DNA from: Candidatus Saccharimonadota bacterium
GTDB lineage: Bacteria > Patescibacteriota > Saccharimonadia > Saccharimonadales > JAQGHD01
Length of the DNA stretch: 52,582 nt
Assembly: GCA_028288965.1 (NCBI GenBank)
Contig: JAQGHD010000027.1
Span: forward strand, 1 to 52,582
Direction: 5' to 3'
Under the pieces are notes generated by a model that had not been told where the DNA came from, did no database searches, and saw nothing but the letters and a program-made list of their open reading frames with translations. The position numbers and the translations under genes were made by a program. This document shows positions 18,485 to 30,282 of this stretch, piece by piece (position 1 is the first letter of the stretch; each line of letters begins with the position of its first letter).

Positions 18485-19627
18485 ATGAAGCAAATATATC
18501 TTGATTACGCGGCAGCTTCGCCGATGGATCCCAGCGTGCTTGCGGTCATGCAACCCTATTTTGCCAGAGCGTTTTATAACCCCTCGGCCACCTACCTCGC
18601 AGCCCGCCAGGTCAAGGCGAATATTGCTGAGGCCCGGGCGCGTGTAGCCCATTGGTTTGGCGCCAAACCAGCTGAAATTATTTTTACGGCTGGCGGTACA
18701 GAGGCTAACAATTTAGCCATTCACGGCATTATGCAGCAATATCCTCAGGCCAATGTGGTGGTCAGTAGCATTGAGCATGAATCAGTCTTAGCGCCGGCTA
18801 AGCAATATGCCTGCAAGGAAGTGGGGGTGGAGCCAGACGGAAGACTAAATCGCGCTGAGCTAAAGACCGTCATTGATGACAAAACGGTGCTGGTAAGTAT
18901 TATGTATGCCAATAACGAGGTGGGCACCATCCAACCCCTAAAAGAAGTTGCCACGTTAGTGGCTGAAATTCGCAACGGCCGCCAAAAATCTGGAAATAGC
19001 CTGCCACTGTTTTTGCACACCGACGCTTGCCAAGCGCCAGCCTACCTAGCTATTCATGCTGCCCGTCTGGGTGTGGACCTTATGACGATCAATGCTGGCA
19101 AAATCTATGGCCCCAAGCAATGCGGGGCGCTGTACGCCAGCGCTCGGGTCCGGCTGCAGCCCCAAATTTTGGGTGGTGGCCAGGAGCGCGGACTGCGCAG
19201 TGGCACGGAAAATGTGGCCAACATTACGGGATTGGCTACAGCTTTAGACTTGGTGCAAAATCGCCGCCAGCAAGAAACGCCTCGCTTGCAGACGTTGCAG
19301 GCATATTTTATTAAGCAGCTCCAAAAGGCTTTGCCGCAAGTTATTATTAACGGTTCCCTAAAACACCGTTTGCCAAATAATGTGCACCTTACAATTCCTG
19401 GCGCCGATAACGAACGCCTCATTATGGAGCTGGATGAGCGGGGCATACTCTGCGCGGCCGGCTCAGCCTGTAGCGCCAGTGATGAAGAGCCTTCGCATGT
19501 ACTAAAAGCCATGGGTCTGCCCGACGCTGATACCCAAGCCAGTCTGCGTTTTAGTTTTGGCCATCAAACCACTAAGGCTGACATCGAAAAAACAGTCCGC
19601 GTTTTACACCAACTAACTCGGAGATGA
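18485..19627 (+). CDS. Cysteine desulfurase (NifS/IscS family)
   Basis: IYLDYAAASPMDPSV, FTAGGTEANNLAI, SIEHESVL and CAAGSACSASDEEPSHVL; start trimmed to ATG 18485. Confidence 0.93.
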   Translation: MKQIYLDYAAASPMDPSVLAVMQPYFARAFYNPSATYLAARQVKANIAEARARVAHWFGAKPAEIIFTAGGTEANNLAIHGIMQQYPQANVVVSSIEHESVLAPAKQYACKEVGVEPDGRLNRAELKTVIDDKTVLVSIMYANNEVGTIQPLKEVATLVAEIRNGRQKSGNSLPLFLHTDACQAPAYLAIHAARLGVDLMTINAGKIYGPKQCGALYASARVRLQPQILGGGQERGLRSGTENVANITGLATALDLVQNRRQQETPRLQTLQAYFIKQLQKALPQVIINGSLKHRLPNNVHLTIPGADNERLIMELDERGILCAAGSACSASDEEPSHVLKAMGLPDADTQASLRFSFGHQTTKADIEKTVRVLHQLTRR

Positions 19628-19745
19628 CTGTTACTTTCTGTCTCTTCAGAGCGTTTCACGCGGGTTTGCCTAAATCCCAATGGCTTAGGCAAACACCGGT
19701 TGCACTTGGCTGACTCTTGCGATCCAAAAAGTAATAGTCATCTCC
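19620..19745 (+). repeat. Long nested hairpin at the cysteine desulfurase stop codon
   Basis: GGAGATGACTGTTACTTT (19620-19637) pairs with AAAGTAATAGTCATCTCC (19728-19745); inner GTTTGCCTAA/TTAGGCAAAC (19664-19673/19685-19694). Confidence 0.8.
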
Positions 19746-19784
19746 AGCTCAGTGATAAAACGCGGTATACTACGAGTGTTTATT

Positions 19785-20621
19785 ATGAACAAAACAAAAA
19801 TCATGACATTTAGACGAGTCAGCGCCTTGCTGGGCCTGGCTTTACTGGTGGCTTTAAGCATTTGGAGGGTGGGATTGGCGCAGTCGGTGGTGCAGAGCTA
19901 TAAAGCTGGTGGCACATTAGAGCGCGGCATGATTATCGGCCTGGACGCTAAAGATCCTACTAAGGTTGCGGCGCTTACCAATGACACCATTAACCGTATG
20001 CATGGGGTTATTGTTGATCCTAACGACGCCCCGGTAGCCTTATCTCAAGCCGGACAAGATGTCTTTGTGGCAACCACTGGGAAGTATGACGTACTGGTGT
20101 CCGATCAAAACGGTGGTCTAAAAGCCGGAGATTATGTCAGTATTTCGAGTGTTGCAGGCATTGGCCAAAAGGCTAATGACCAACAAAATTACGTCATTGG
20201 CAAAGCACTGACTGGCTTTAATGGCAAGACTGGTGTGGTCAGCGTAACACAAGTTAAAAATGGGCAGGGAACCAGCGATGTCTCCATCGGGCGCGTAACG
20301 GTAGATATTGGCGTGTCCAGAAATCCCACTGCCCGTCCCCTTGATCAGAATATACCGACCTTTTTGCGACGAGCCAGTGAAGCGGTGTCTCAAAAACCAG
20401 TTACCGCCCTTAAAATGTACAGCGCTGCCACCATACTGGCCATCACTGTGGCCATCACGGCCAGCATGCTATTTGCCGGTACCCGGAGCAGCATTCTAGC
20501 CATTGGCCGTAACCCTTTAGGCAAGGGTTCTATCATGCGGGGCCTACTAGAGGTCATTATAGGCAGCATTATCATATTTATCGTCGGCCTCTTCATCGCC
20601 TTCCTGCTCTTAAGGCATTAA
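19785..20621 (+). CDS. Membrane protein: signal anchor, extracytoplasmic domain, then C-terminal two-TM hairpin resembling ATP synthase subunit c
   Basis: C-terminus YSAATILAITVAITASMLFAGTRSSILAIGRNPLGKGSIMRGLLEVIIGSIIIFIVGLFIAFLLL with subunit-c-like AIGRNP loop. Confidence 0.65.
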   Translation: MNKTKIMTFRRVSALLGLALLVALSIWRVGLAQSVVQSYKAGGTLERGMIIGLDAKDPTKVAALTNDTINRMHGVIVDPNDAPVALSQAGQDVFVATTGKYDVLVSDQNGGLKAGDYVSISSVAGIGQKANDQQNYVIGKALTGFNGKTGVVSVTQVKNGQGTSDVSIGRVTVDIGVSRNPTARPLDQNIPTFLRRASEAVSQKPVTALKMYSAATILAITVAITASMLFAGTRSSILAIGRNPLGKGSIMRGLLEVIIGSIIIFIVGLFIAFLLLRH

Positions 20622-20651
20622 GGCTGAGTTTAAGGCGCTATATCGTTAATT

Positions 20652-20695
20652 AAAATGGGGTGACAGTCGGCGGGGAAATCAGTTGACAGGACCCC
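20652..20695 (+). repeat. Dispersed hairpin repeat, copy B
   Basis: AAAATGGGGTGACAGTCGGCGGGGAAATCAGTTGACAGGACCCC; shares GGGGTGACA...GGCGGGG...CAGTTGrCAGGACCCC with the copies at 3219 and 32178. Confidence 0.65.
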
Positions 20696-20769
20696 TTCAT
20701 TTTTGCGATTCAGAGCGTGATTTCATGGTATAGTACTACTGATAAACATAAGCAGGTCAAAGAACAAAC

Positions 20770-21390
20770 ATGCAGTGGTGGGAACTGGCTTTAATCCTCG
20801 GAACTATCTTTGCAGCAACGGCGGCGTTTATTTGGGTCGCTATCAGTCATAGCCATAATCCGGCAAAGCAAAAAAATAACGCTCAGGCCCTTACTGGGGC
20901 CGCCGAAAAAGACGTTGAGCACATCTTTAACGAAGAGTTCCGTGAGGAGTTGCGTAATCGTGGGCGTCTGCACTTTGAAAAAATTATTGGCGAGAATGCC
21001 ATGTTCTTGCAACAAGACTTGCGCCTGACTACTTCGCAATTAAACGACTACATGAAGCAGGAAATTACCCATACGCTACAAGAGGAGTTTGCCAAGTACG
21101 AAGAGTCTATCAGTGATGCCAAGCAACTAGCGCAGCAGGCCATTGAAAAAACTACTACGGCGCTTGACCAGCAGCGCCAGCTGATGAGCCACCAGTTAGA
21201 CCAGCAACTCCAAGACCAAAAGGCCCAAATGTTGGCTCGTTTTGAAGCCAACATGGCCGATATCGTCAACCATTACGTACTGGCGGCGATTGGTAATCAA
21301 ATTGATCTAAGTGATCAGCTGGAATACATCCTAGGCGATCTCGAAACCAATAAGCAAGCCATGATTGAGGACTTACGCCGTGGCGCCTGA
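20770..21390 (+). CDS. F-type ATPase b-like subunit
   Basis: N-terminal TM (WWELALILGTIFAATAAFIWVAI) followed by a long coiled coil; first gene of F1 operon. Confidence 0.65.
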   Translation: MQWWELALILGTIFAATAAFIWVAISHSHNPAKQKNNAQALTGAAEKDVEHIFNEEFREELRNRGRLHFEKIIGENAMFLQQDLRLTTSQLNDYMKQEITHTLQEEFAKYEESISDAKQLAQQAIEKTTTALDQQRQLMSHQLDQQLQDQKAQMLARFEANMADIVNHYVLAAIGNQIDLSDQLEYILGDLETNKQAMIEDLRRGA

Positions 21391-21877
21391 GGCAAGTCAA
21401 ATCCAATTGCCGATTAACCTGATAGATACTACTGACATTAATCGGGCCAAGCGGGAAGTAGAAGCCCTGGCTGAATTTTTAGATCAAGCTAGCATTCGCG
21501 AGCCCGGTAAGCAGCCGGCTATGCCGCGGACGAGTAAAACCTTAGAAGAACTGGCTCGGATCAACAAGCTTAACTTACTTATTGCCGATCAACGCCAGCA
21601 GGTACTCTCTTTTTTAGAGTATTTACAGCAAAAAGCTCCCAATATTCACATTAGTTTTGCTACCGATCCATCGGCAGCATTCTTGGGTAAAATTGTCCAG
21701 TGGTTTAGGGCTGAGGTTCACCCCCACACGCTTGTGCACGTTGGCTTGCAGCCCAGCATAGCTGCCGGTTGTATTGTCCGCACGCCCAATAAATATTTTG
21801 ATTTAAGCTTGCGGCAGCATTTCAACCAAAATCGTCAGTCATTACTGGATAGTCTGGAAGGCTTAAAGAGTGAGTGA
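21380..21877 (+). CDS. F-type ATPase delta-like (OSCP) subunit
   Basis: C-terminal [29 protein letters not shown] resembles delta/OSCP C-terminus; position before alpha; GTG start chosen. Confidence 0.6.
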   Translation: MAPEASQIQLPINLIDTTDINRAKREVEALAEFLDQASIREPGKQPAMPRTSKTLEELARINKLNLLIADQRQQVLSFLEYLQQKAPNIHISFATDPSAAFLGKIVQWFRAEVHPHTLVHVGLQPSIAAGCIVRTPNKYFDLSLRQHFNQNRQSLLDSLEGLKSE

Positions 21878-23293
21878 TAATCGCCACTTTGACCAGTTAG
21901 TAAAAAGCGGCCGGCCGGTGGGTGAGGTCGTGAGCGTCGATCGCTTCATTGTCCGGCTTAAGGGACTTCAGCCGATTAACACCCACTCCTTAATTATGTT
22001 TGAAGATGGCAGCAAGGGTTTTGTGCGCTATATTCAGGAAGATTTTGTGGTGGTGTTGCACCTTGGTAGCAAACCGTTGCCGATTGGCATGCTGGCGGTC
22101 TTACAGCACAGTGAACTGGTTAGCAAAGTGGGCAAGGATTTTATAGGCCGAGTAATTTCGGTTACCGGTGAGCCGCTTGATGGCAAGGGCCCGATTGCTG
22201 CCGATGATGTCTGGCCGGTGTTTAATCCGGCGCCAAATTTATACGAGCGCGAACAGCTAAATGATCAGCTGGAAACGGGCATTGCGGTCATTGATTCACT
22301 CTTCCCGATTGTCCGCGGCCAGCGTATAGCTATTTTAGGCGACAGTAAGTCCGGTAAAAGCACTATGGCTACCCAACTAGCTATGAATCAAACCAAGGGC
22401 GATATGGTGGTGGTTTACGCCTTAATTGCCAAGCGCCGTAGTGATGTTGACGCACTTCTGAATAACCTAGAAGAAAGTGGGGCTATTAAAAACTCAATTG
22501 TCGTGGTGGCGACCATGTTTGAGTCATTAGTTATGAGCTATTTGGCACCGTACGTGGCCTGCTCGCTGGCTGAGTATTTGTGGCAAAAGCACGATCAAGA
22601 TACGACCATTATTTATGACGATTTGACCAGCCACGCTCACGTATACCGAGAAATATCACTCCTTACCGGCAGTAGCCCGGGGCGCGATTCATACCCAGGC
22701 GATATGTTTTACGCACACTCTTCGTTACTCGAGCGAGCTGGCCGGTTGAGCCGCAATCACAAGACCTTGACCAGCTTGCCTCTAGTTTTGGCCAGTGGCG
22801 GCGATATTACGGCTTATTTGCCGACCAACATCATGTCTATTACCGACGGGCAATGGATCCTGGATATGGAAGTCTTTCGTAACGGTTTGCGACCGGCCCT
22901 CAATATTGGGTTGAGTGTGACTCGTGTTGGTGGACGGGGACATAACGATCGCCAGAAAAAGCTCAATGGCCAAGCGTTTAAGGTGTACGGTGCCTATCAG
23001 CAAGCCCAAGAGTTTGCTCACTTTGGTTCGGAGCTGGCTTTGGCGGCGCGCAAAGATCTAGAAACTGGTAAGCGCATGAATGAGTTATTTAATCAGCCGG
23101 CTACCGAACGCTTTTCAGTGTTTGACCAGCAGCTAATGCTCGACATTGTGCTGAACGTGGCCGATGGTGAGAGCCTGGACATGCAAGCCATGAAAACAGC
23201 CGTGAAAGATCTGGCTGCCCAAGCCAAAAGCGATGATGATTTTGATAAAATTCGCGATGCCTTAAAGGGCAAAAGCCTTATGGAGCTCAAGAA

Positions 23294-23297
<4 letters not shown>
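21870..23297 (+). CDS. atpA: F-type ATPase subunit alpha
   Basis: [16 protein letters not shown]-loop; [33 protein letters not shown] arginine-finger region. Confidence 0.9.
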
Positions 23298-25454
<2,157 letters not shown>

Positions 25455-25455
<1 letters not shown>

Positions 25456-25775
25456 TGGCTGCGCACCAAGATGCCAGTACGGGGGCAATTTCGGCCGAGT
25501 CGGTGGCTGCCAAACCGGCCGATGCCCGGCATCCGGTTATGCACGTTAAGGTCTACTCGCCGTTTAAAACCTATTTTGATGAGTCAGCTGACAGTATTTC
25601 GGCAGTTAACGCTACAGGCCCGTTTGACATATTACCTAGGCACCACAACTTTATGACGCTGTTAAGCGCCGGAGAGTTGATTATTCGCCAGGGCACTGTC
25701 CAGCACAAGATTCGCATCTCGCGCGGGGTCATGCACGTCAAAGCTAACCAGGTTATCGTTTTCCTCGACGTTTGA
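25455..25775 (+). CDS. atpC: F-type ATPase subunit epsilon, beta-sandwich domain only
   Basis: MHVKVYSPFKTYFDESADSISAVNATGPFDILPRHHNFMTLL...; ends before the usual C-terminal helical domain. Confidence 0.8.
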
Positions 25776-25788
25776 TACTAAAGGGCTT

Positions 25789-25879
25789 GTCCTTATTTTC
25801 GCTCCAGCAGTGCACTATACGAGTGGACCTGTGGTCCAGCTCGTGGCGCTAGCAACCCTGCCGGATCAAAAACAAGGAC
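25789..25879 (+). repeat. Nested hairpin downstream of atpC
   Basis: GTCCTTATTTT / AAAACAAGGAC outer arms; inner ACGAGTGGACC-TGT-GGTCCAgCTCGT. Confidence 0.65.
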
Positions 25880-25930
25880 CCGCCAGTTATGTGTCGATGC
25901 ACAATGATGCCTCTTTGCTGTCAAACGTAT

Positions 25931-26035
25931 TTGGCGGGCAGGTCTTTTGGTAAACGAGTGGGTAAGCTAGCGCCACAGGCTTCGCGCTAGCGAACCTGTA
26001 AAGCGCCCACGAGAGACCAAAAGCCTGCCCGCCAA
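25931..26035 (-). repeat. Long nested hairpin at the 3' end of the minus-strand surface gene
   Basis: TTGGCGGGCAGGtCTTTTGGT / ACCAAAAGCCTGCCCGCCAA outer stem (20 bp, 1 bulge); inner GCTAGCGC/GCGCTAGC. Confidence 0.78.
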
Positions 26036-26042
26036 GAACACC

Positions 26043-27050
26043 TTAGTCGAGGACGACGTAGTCGAAGACGTAGTTGGTGCCGGCGGCTGGGTTAGTGGCG
26101 CAGACGCTAAAGTTGGTGACAGAGCGATTGGTGTAGTAACTGAGGCTGCCGGTATTGCTATTGACCGGACTAATGATAACGTGCGGCGTGCCATTAAACT
26201 TTTGCGTAAAGTTGACGGTAATAAAACAGCCGGCCGCGGGACTACTGCCAGTGTTAATACTAACAGTGCCGGCCGTATCGGTGCCACTGACGCCGGCCGT
26301 GCCTCCGCCACCTAGTGCCGAGCCGCCGGAGCTGCTTGGTGAGGCACCCGTAGGATCTATGTGGTGACCCAGCTGCAAATCACCAGTTAGCTGCAATACG
26401 CCGACCGTAATTTGCGGGGCCGACAACGGGCCGGTGAATGAACCGCCACTGCTTACAGATAGACTTTTTTGAACTGTGAGCGTGCCTTGCACCGAAGCGT
26501 TGCCAGCAATCGCCAGGCTGTTTATTTGTACTTGGTCGAAACTACTTTTTCCAGATACGGTGATGCCGGGCAGGCTCAAAGCGCCACCTACGCGAATAGT
26601 ACCGGCTACGTCAAGGCTGTCACGCACCAGGACCGTACCGGCAAAGACCGCGTTTGATTCAATATTAAGCGTTTGCTTGGGGTCGCCTACCTTGGATGTG
26701 CTGCTTTTTAAATCTTTTAAAGCTTTATCGGTGAGCGTTTGATCGGATGCGGTGGTAGCAGTTTTTCGGTTATAAAGTACGGCTACACTAATAGCAACTC
26801 CGGCTATGACAATGAGCAAAATAAAGGCCAAGAAGTAAATATTTAATTTACCAAAAAAGTGTTTGACGCCATCTTTACGTGATTTTTTGCTGGGTTTCTG
26901 GTCCTTGTCGGTTTTTTCGGTGGTCAGGTTAGTGTCGGCCGTGGCGTCAAGTGACAGTCCAGACTCTAGCGATCCAGAATGGGGGGCTTCAGCTGGCTGA
27001 TCTGGCTTTTTGTCGGCGGCTGGCTCGGCAGTTTTATTAGAAGAATCCAT
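26043..27050 (-). CDS. TM-anchored surface protein with beta-helix-like repeats and C-terminal fibre/lectin-like domain
   Basis: One TM (IYFLAFILLIVIAGVAISVAVL), periodic VxVxGxLxVxG repeats, C-terminal FNGTPHVIISPVNSNTG. Confidence 0.6.
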   Translation of the reverse strand: MDSSNKTAEPAADKKPDQPAEAPHSGSLESGLSLDATADTNLTTEKTDKDQKPSKKSRKDGVKHFFGKLNIYFLAFILLIVIAGVAISVAVLYNRKTATTASDQTLTDKALKDLKSSTSKVGDPKQTLNIESNAVFAGTVLVRDSLDVAGTIRVGGALSLPGITVSGKSSFDQVQINSLAIAGNASVQGTLTVQKSLSVSSGGSFTGPLSAPQITVGVLQLTGDLQLGHHIDPTGASPSSSGGSALGGGGTAGVSGTDTAGTVSINTGSSPAAGCFITVNFTQKFNGTPHVIISPVNSNTGSLSYYTNRSVTNFSVCATNPAAGTNYVFDYVVLD

Positions 27051-27179
27051 TACGTCCTAGGGGTCTGCACCTACTCTTATATTTCTCTTATCATACTATG
27101 CATTAGCCGTAAGCGTAAACGCCTATAAGCATAGGCATATTTGCGGTTTTATGGGCCTTTGAGGCAGAATATATAGATA

Positions 27180-27914
27180 ATGAGGCTACCAAAACACAAA
27201 CTCAGATCAGTAAGCTACGTGTTGTCAGCGTTGTTATTCGTACTGGCCTCGCCAGTATTTGCTCAATCGAGCTCCTCAAATTACTCCACGAATGAGTATT
27301 ATTTTGGTACCGGTGGTGGAGATAGTTCTTCGGCTAATTATTCGGGTTGTCAATCATCCGGAGCAGCAGGTGTCGGTAGCACCAACAGTAGTAATTTTTC
27401 AGCCCAAGGCGGCTTTTGTACGTCCGACGCACCCTATTTAGAAATGTCCGTCACTAACTCTAACGTCGATCTTGGCTACTTAAGTAAGATTGCCGCCACT
27501 ACCAGTACTGGAACATTCACCGTTAAGGCTTATTTGGCCTCCGGCTACGTGGTTACCAATGCCTCTGACCCGCCGTCCAACGGGTCGCATAACCTTACCG
27601 GACTGACTTCACCCTCGGCATCGAGCGTGGGTGCCGAGCAGTTTGGCATCAATCTAGTGCACAATACCAGCCCGGCTACCTTTGGCACGAACCCGGTACA
27701 AGTACCGGATTCGACCTTTAGCTTTGGTGCCGCTTCCACCGGCTATGACACGGCTAATCTGTATAAATATGTTAAGGGCGACATTGTTGCTAGCTCTACC
27801 AAGAGCTCCGGCGAAACAGATTATACCATTGCCTATTTATTTAATATCAGCAGCCTGACGCCGGCTGGGCAGTATACGTTTAACCATACGATTGTGGTAA
27901 CGGCTACGTACTGA
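27180..27914 (+). CDS. Secreted surface protein, Ser/Thr/Gly-rich
   Basis: Signal peptide ending SPVFAQ; EQFGINLVHN; C-terminal AGQYTFNHTIVVTATY module. Confidence 0.65.
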   Translation: MRLPKHKLRSVSYVLSALLFVLASPVFAQSSSSNYSTNEYYFGTGGGDSSSANYSGCQSSGAAGVGSTNSSNFSAQGGFCTSDAPYLEMSVTNSNVDLGYLSKIAATTSTGTFTVKAYLASGYVVTNASDPPSNGSHNLTGLTSPSASSVGAEQFGINLVHNTSPATFGTNPVQVPDSTFSFGAASTGYDTANLYKYVKGDIVASSTKSSGETDYTIAYLFNISSLTPAGQYTFNHTIVVTATY

Positions 27915-28037
27915 TAAAAAGTTTATCCACACCCTGTCTACTAGATAATTGGCAAAATTGCGTGAAATATTGCACTTAAGCTTTGCCCTATGCTACACTC
28001 CTCTCATATAGCATAAGCACATCGGTGCGCTTGAAAT

Positions 28038-29144
28038 GTGAGACAAAGAGTGCGGCAACGCCACAAAACACTACGTTTTAGACTAGGATTAATGATTGCC
28101 GGCTTGTTGGTGGCCAACATTCTGGCGGTACTTGTAAGTGTTTCTAAAGCCCAGGCTTACACCTTAATAACCAGTCGTAGTATTAAAATGAGTAACTCGG
28201 CTATCGGCGGCGTAGCGATCCATCACGTTGCTTTCACAACAGCCGCTACGTACAACGTGGCCTCCGTTGAAATTCAGTATTGTACTGACCCATTCATTGG
28301 CGCCGCGTGTACAGCGCCGACGGGATTAGATGTTAATGAAGCCACCCCGCTGACCATTAACAACCAGGTCGGTATTACTGGCATGACGCTTCATGCCATC
28401 ACCTCCACCAACCGGGTGGTCTTAACTCGCTCCACAAGCAGTATTACCTCTGCCACAGCCGTATCGTTTGACCTAGGAACTGGCGTCGGCAACGATGGCA
28501 TCAAGAACCCCACGACGCTCGGAACTTTTTACGCCCGGATTGGCACCTTCGCGTCCACCGATGGAACGGGCGCCCAACAGGATGCCGGTGGCGTGGCCCT
28601 GAGTACCGCCAACCAGTTGACCATTACTGCTAAAGTTCAGGAAACCTTGACTTTCTGTGTCTATGTTACGGGTGTAAACTGCGCCGGTGGTACCGGTACA
28701 GCCTTGGCGCTTGGTGACGTTAACGGCGTGCTCAGTAGCACCACCACCGATTACACCGGTTCTGCCAAGTTTGGCCTAGCTTCTAATGCCCCAGCGGTGG
28801 TTGTGCGCATGAAGGGCGCTACACTTACGGCCGGGACGTTTACGATAACCCAGCAAGGCACCACTTGTACGGCCGATTCGACCACGTCCTCGGTTGAACA
28901 ATTTGGAGTGCGAGTAACACCAGGCACCAATGTTACAGCCGATCCGGTCTATGCTTGCGGCAGTGGACTGCATGCTTTTGACGGCGCTAACACGGTTGGC
29001 ACCTATGGAGATGATATTGCCAGCACTGCGGTCCCCCTGGATGAAGTACAGAGCACCATGGAATTCAACGCCAAAGCGGCTACTACTACCGAAGCTTCGG
29101 TTTACACAACCACGCTAACGTTTATTGCCACAGGTACATTCTAA
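28038..29144 (+). CDS. Secreted surface protein, paralogue of 29164-30207
   Basis: GTG start; NPTTLGTFYARIGTFASTDGTGAQQDAGGVALSTANQLTITAKVQETLTFC shared with the next gene. Confidence 0.68.
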   Translation: MRQRVRQRHKTLRFRLGLMIAGLLVANILAVLVSVSKAQAYTLITSRSIKMSNSAIGGVAIHHVAFTTAATYNVASVEIQYCTDPFIGAACTAPTGLDVNEATPLTINNQVGITGMTLHAITSTNRVVLTRSTSSITSATAVSFDLGTGVGNDGIKNPTTLGTFYARIGTFASTDGTGAQQDAGGVALSTANQLTITAKVQETLTFCVYVTGVNCAGGTGTALALGDVNGVLSSTTTDYTGSAKFGLASNAPAVVVRMKGATLTAGTFTITQQGTTCTADSTTSSVEQFGVRVTPGTNVTADPVYACGSGLHAFDGANTVGTYGDDIASTAVPLDEVQSTMEFNAKAATTTEASVYTTTLTFIATGTF

Positions 29145-29163
29145 CTCTAGAATATAAGCAGTT

Positions 29164-30207
29164 ATGAAAGCTCGCACACGCGGCCGTCTTTGCCTCATCG
29201 CCCTGATACTTTTGGTAGTGATCAGTTGGATGGCGCGCCCAAGTGCGGCTCTCAGGCTCGATAATCGCCGCATAGAAATCACCTCCAGCGCGGTGGGGCA
29301 AACAAACGTCAATTACGATGTCTTTTTTGACTTGACTACCGCTGGCACAATGGGGTCCGTAATGATTGAGTTTTGTAGCAATGATCCATATCCCAACACG
29401 CCCTGTACCCCGCCAACCAATTTTGATGATTCAGCGGCAATCTTAGTGCAACAGACAGGTGAAACGGGCTTTACTATCCACTCAAGTTCCACCAGCAATA
29501 AACTGGTGTTGAGCCGTATCCCAGTCGCAGCTGTTGCGGGTTCGGTATCCTATGCATTCAATGGCATTACCAACCCAACTACGCTTGGCACCTACTACGT
29601 TCGCTTGCTAACGTTCGCTAGCAACGATGCCACGGGCCCACCTATAGATATTGGCGGTATTGCTATGACAACCGTCCAGCAGCTCAATATCAGTGCCGAG
29701 GTGCCGCCGTATTTAGAGTTTTGTTCGGCAGTCATTATTAGCAGCCAAGATTGTAGCAATACCAGTGGCAATTTTACCGATCTTGGTAATTTAGTGCCCA
29801 GTAACACCGGTACCATGACTTCGCAATTTTTAGGGGCCACTAATGCTATTTTTGGCTACAATGTCTATATAAATGGCACCACCTTGACCGCTGGAAATAA
29901 TGTGATTCCGGCGTTGAGTACGCCAGCTCCTTCACAAAAAGGCAATAGTCAGTTTGGCATAAATCTACACGCCAATTCTGCTCCGCCAATCGGTCAGGCA
30001 CTAAGCGGCAGTGGCAACGCCTCCGCCGACGCGAGCTATAATTTAGCCAATTTGTTTACGTTCAACGATGGTGATACGCTGGCCTCTACCAGCGGGGCTA
30101 GTGATTTTAATAAATTTACCGTCAGTTATATTGTTAACGTTAACACCAAGCAGCCACCGGGACAGTACGTCACCACACTGACTTATATTTGTCTAGCCAG
30201 CTTCTAG
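29164..30207 (+). CDS. Secreted surface protein, paralogue of 28038-29144
   Basis: NPTTLGTYYVRLLTFASNDATGPPIDIGGIAMTTVQQLNISAEVPPYLEFC; C-terminal PPGQYVTTLTYICLASF. Confidence 0.68.
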   Translation: MKARTRGRLCLIALILLVVISWMARPSAALRLDNRRIEITSSAVGQTNVNYDVFFDLTTAGTMGSVMIEFCSNDPYPNTPCTPPTNFDDSAAILVQQTGETGFTIHSSSTSNKLVLSRIPVAAVAGSVSYAFNGITNPTTLGTYYVRLLTFASNDATGPPIDIGGIAMTTVQQLNISAEVPPYLEFCSAVIISSQDCSNTSGNFTDLGNLVPSNTGTMTSQFLGATNAIFGYNVYINGTTLTAGNNVIPALSTPAPSQKGNSQFGINLHANSAPPIGQALSGSGNASADASYNLANLFTFNDGDTLASTSGASDFNKFTVSYIVNVNTKQPPGQYVTTLTYICLASF

Positions 30208-30282
30208 TGGACGCCTAAGCTTGTCACGGCTTGCAATAATCTGTTACGATACACGGAGCATTTACGGGTGCAACAGAGTTTT

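Noticed and set aside
18398-18485. N-terminal extension of the cysteine desulfurase ORF
   Set aside because: Overlaps the upstream CDS out of frame; canonical NifS start MKQIYLDYAA is at 18485
19105-19512. 135-aa minus-strand ORF
   Set aside because: Antisense to the well-conserved cysteine desulfurase
25967-26311. 114-aa minus-strand ORF
   Set aside because: Overlaps the hairpin region and is out of frame with the better-supported 26043-27050 protein; biased A/P/S/T/L composition
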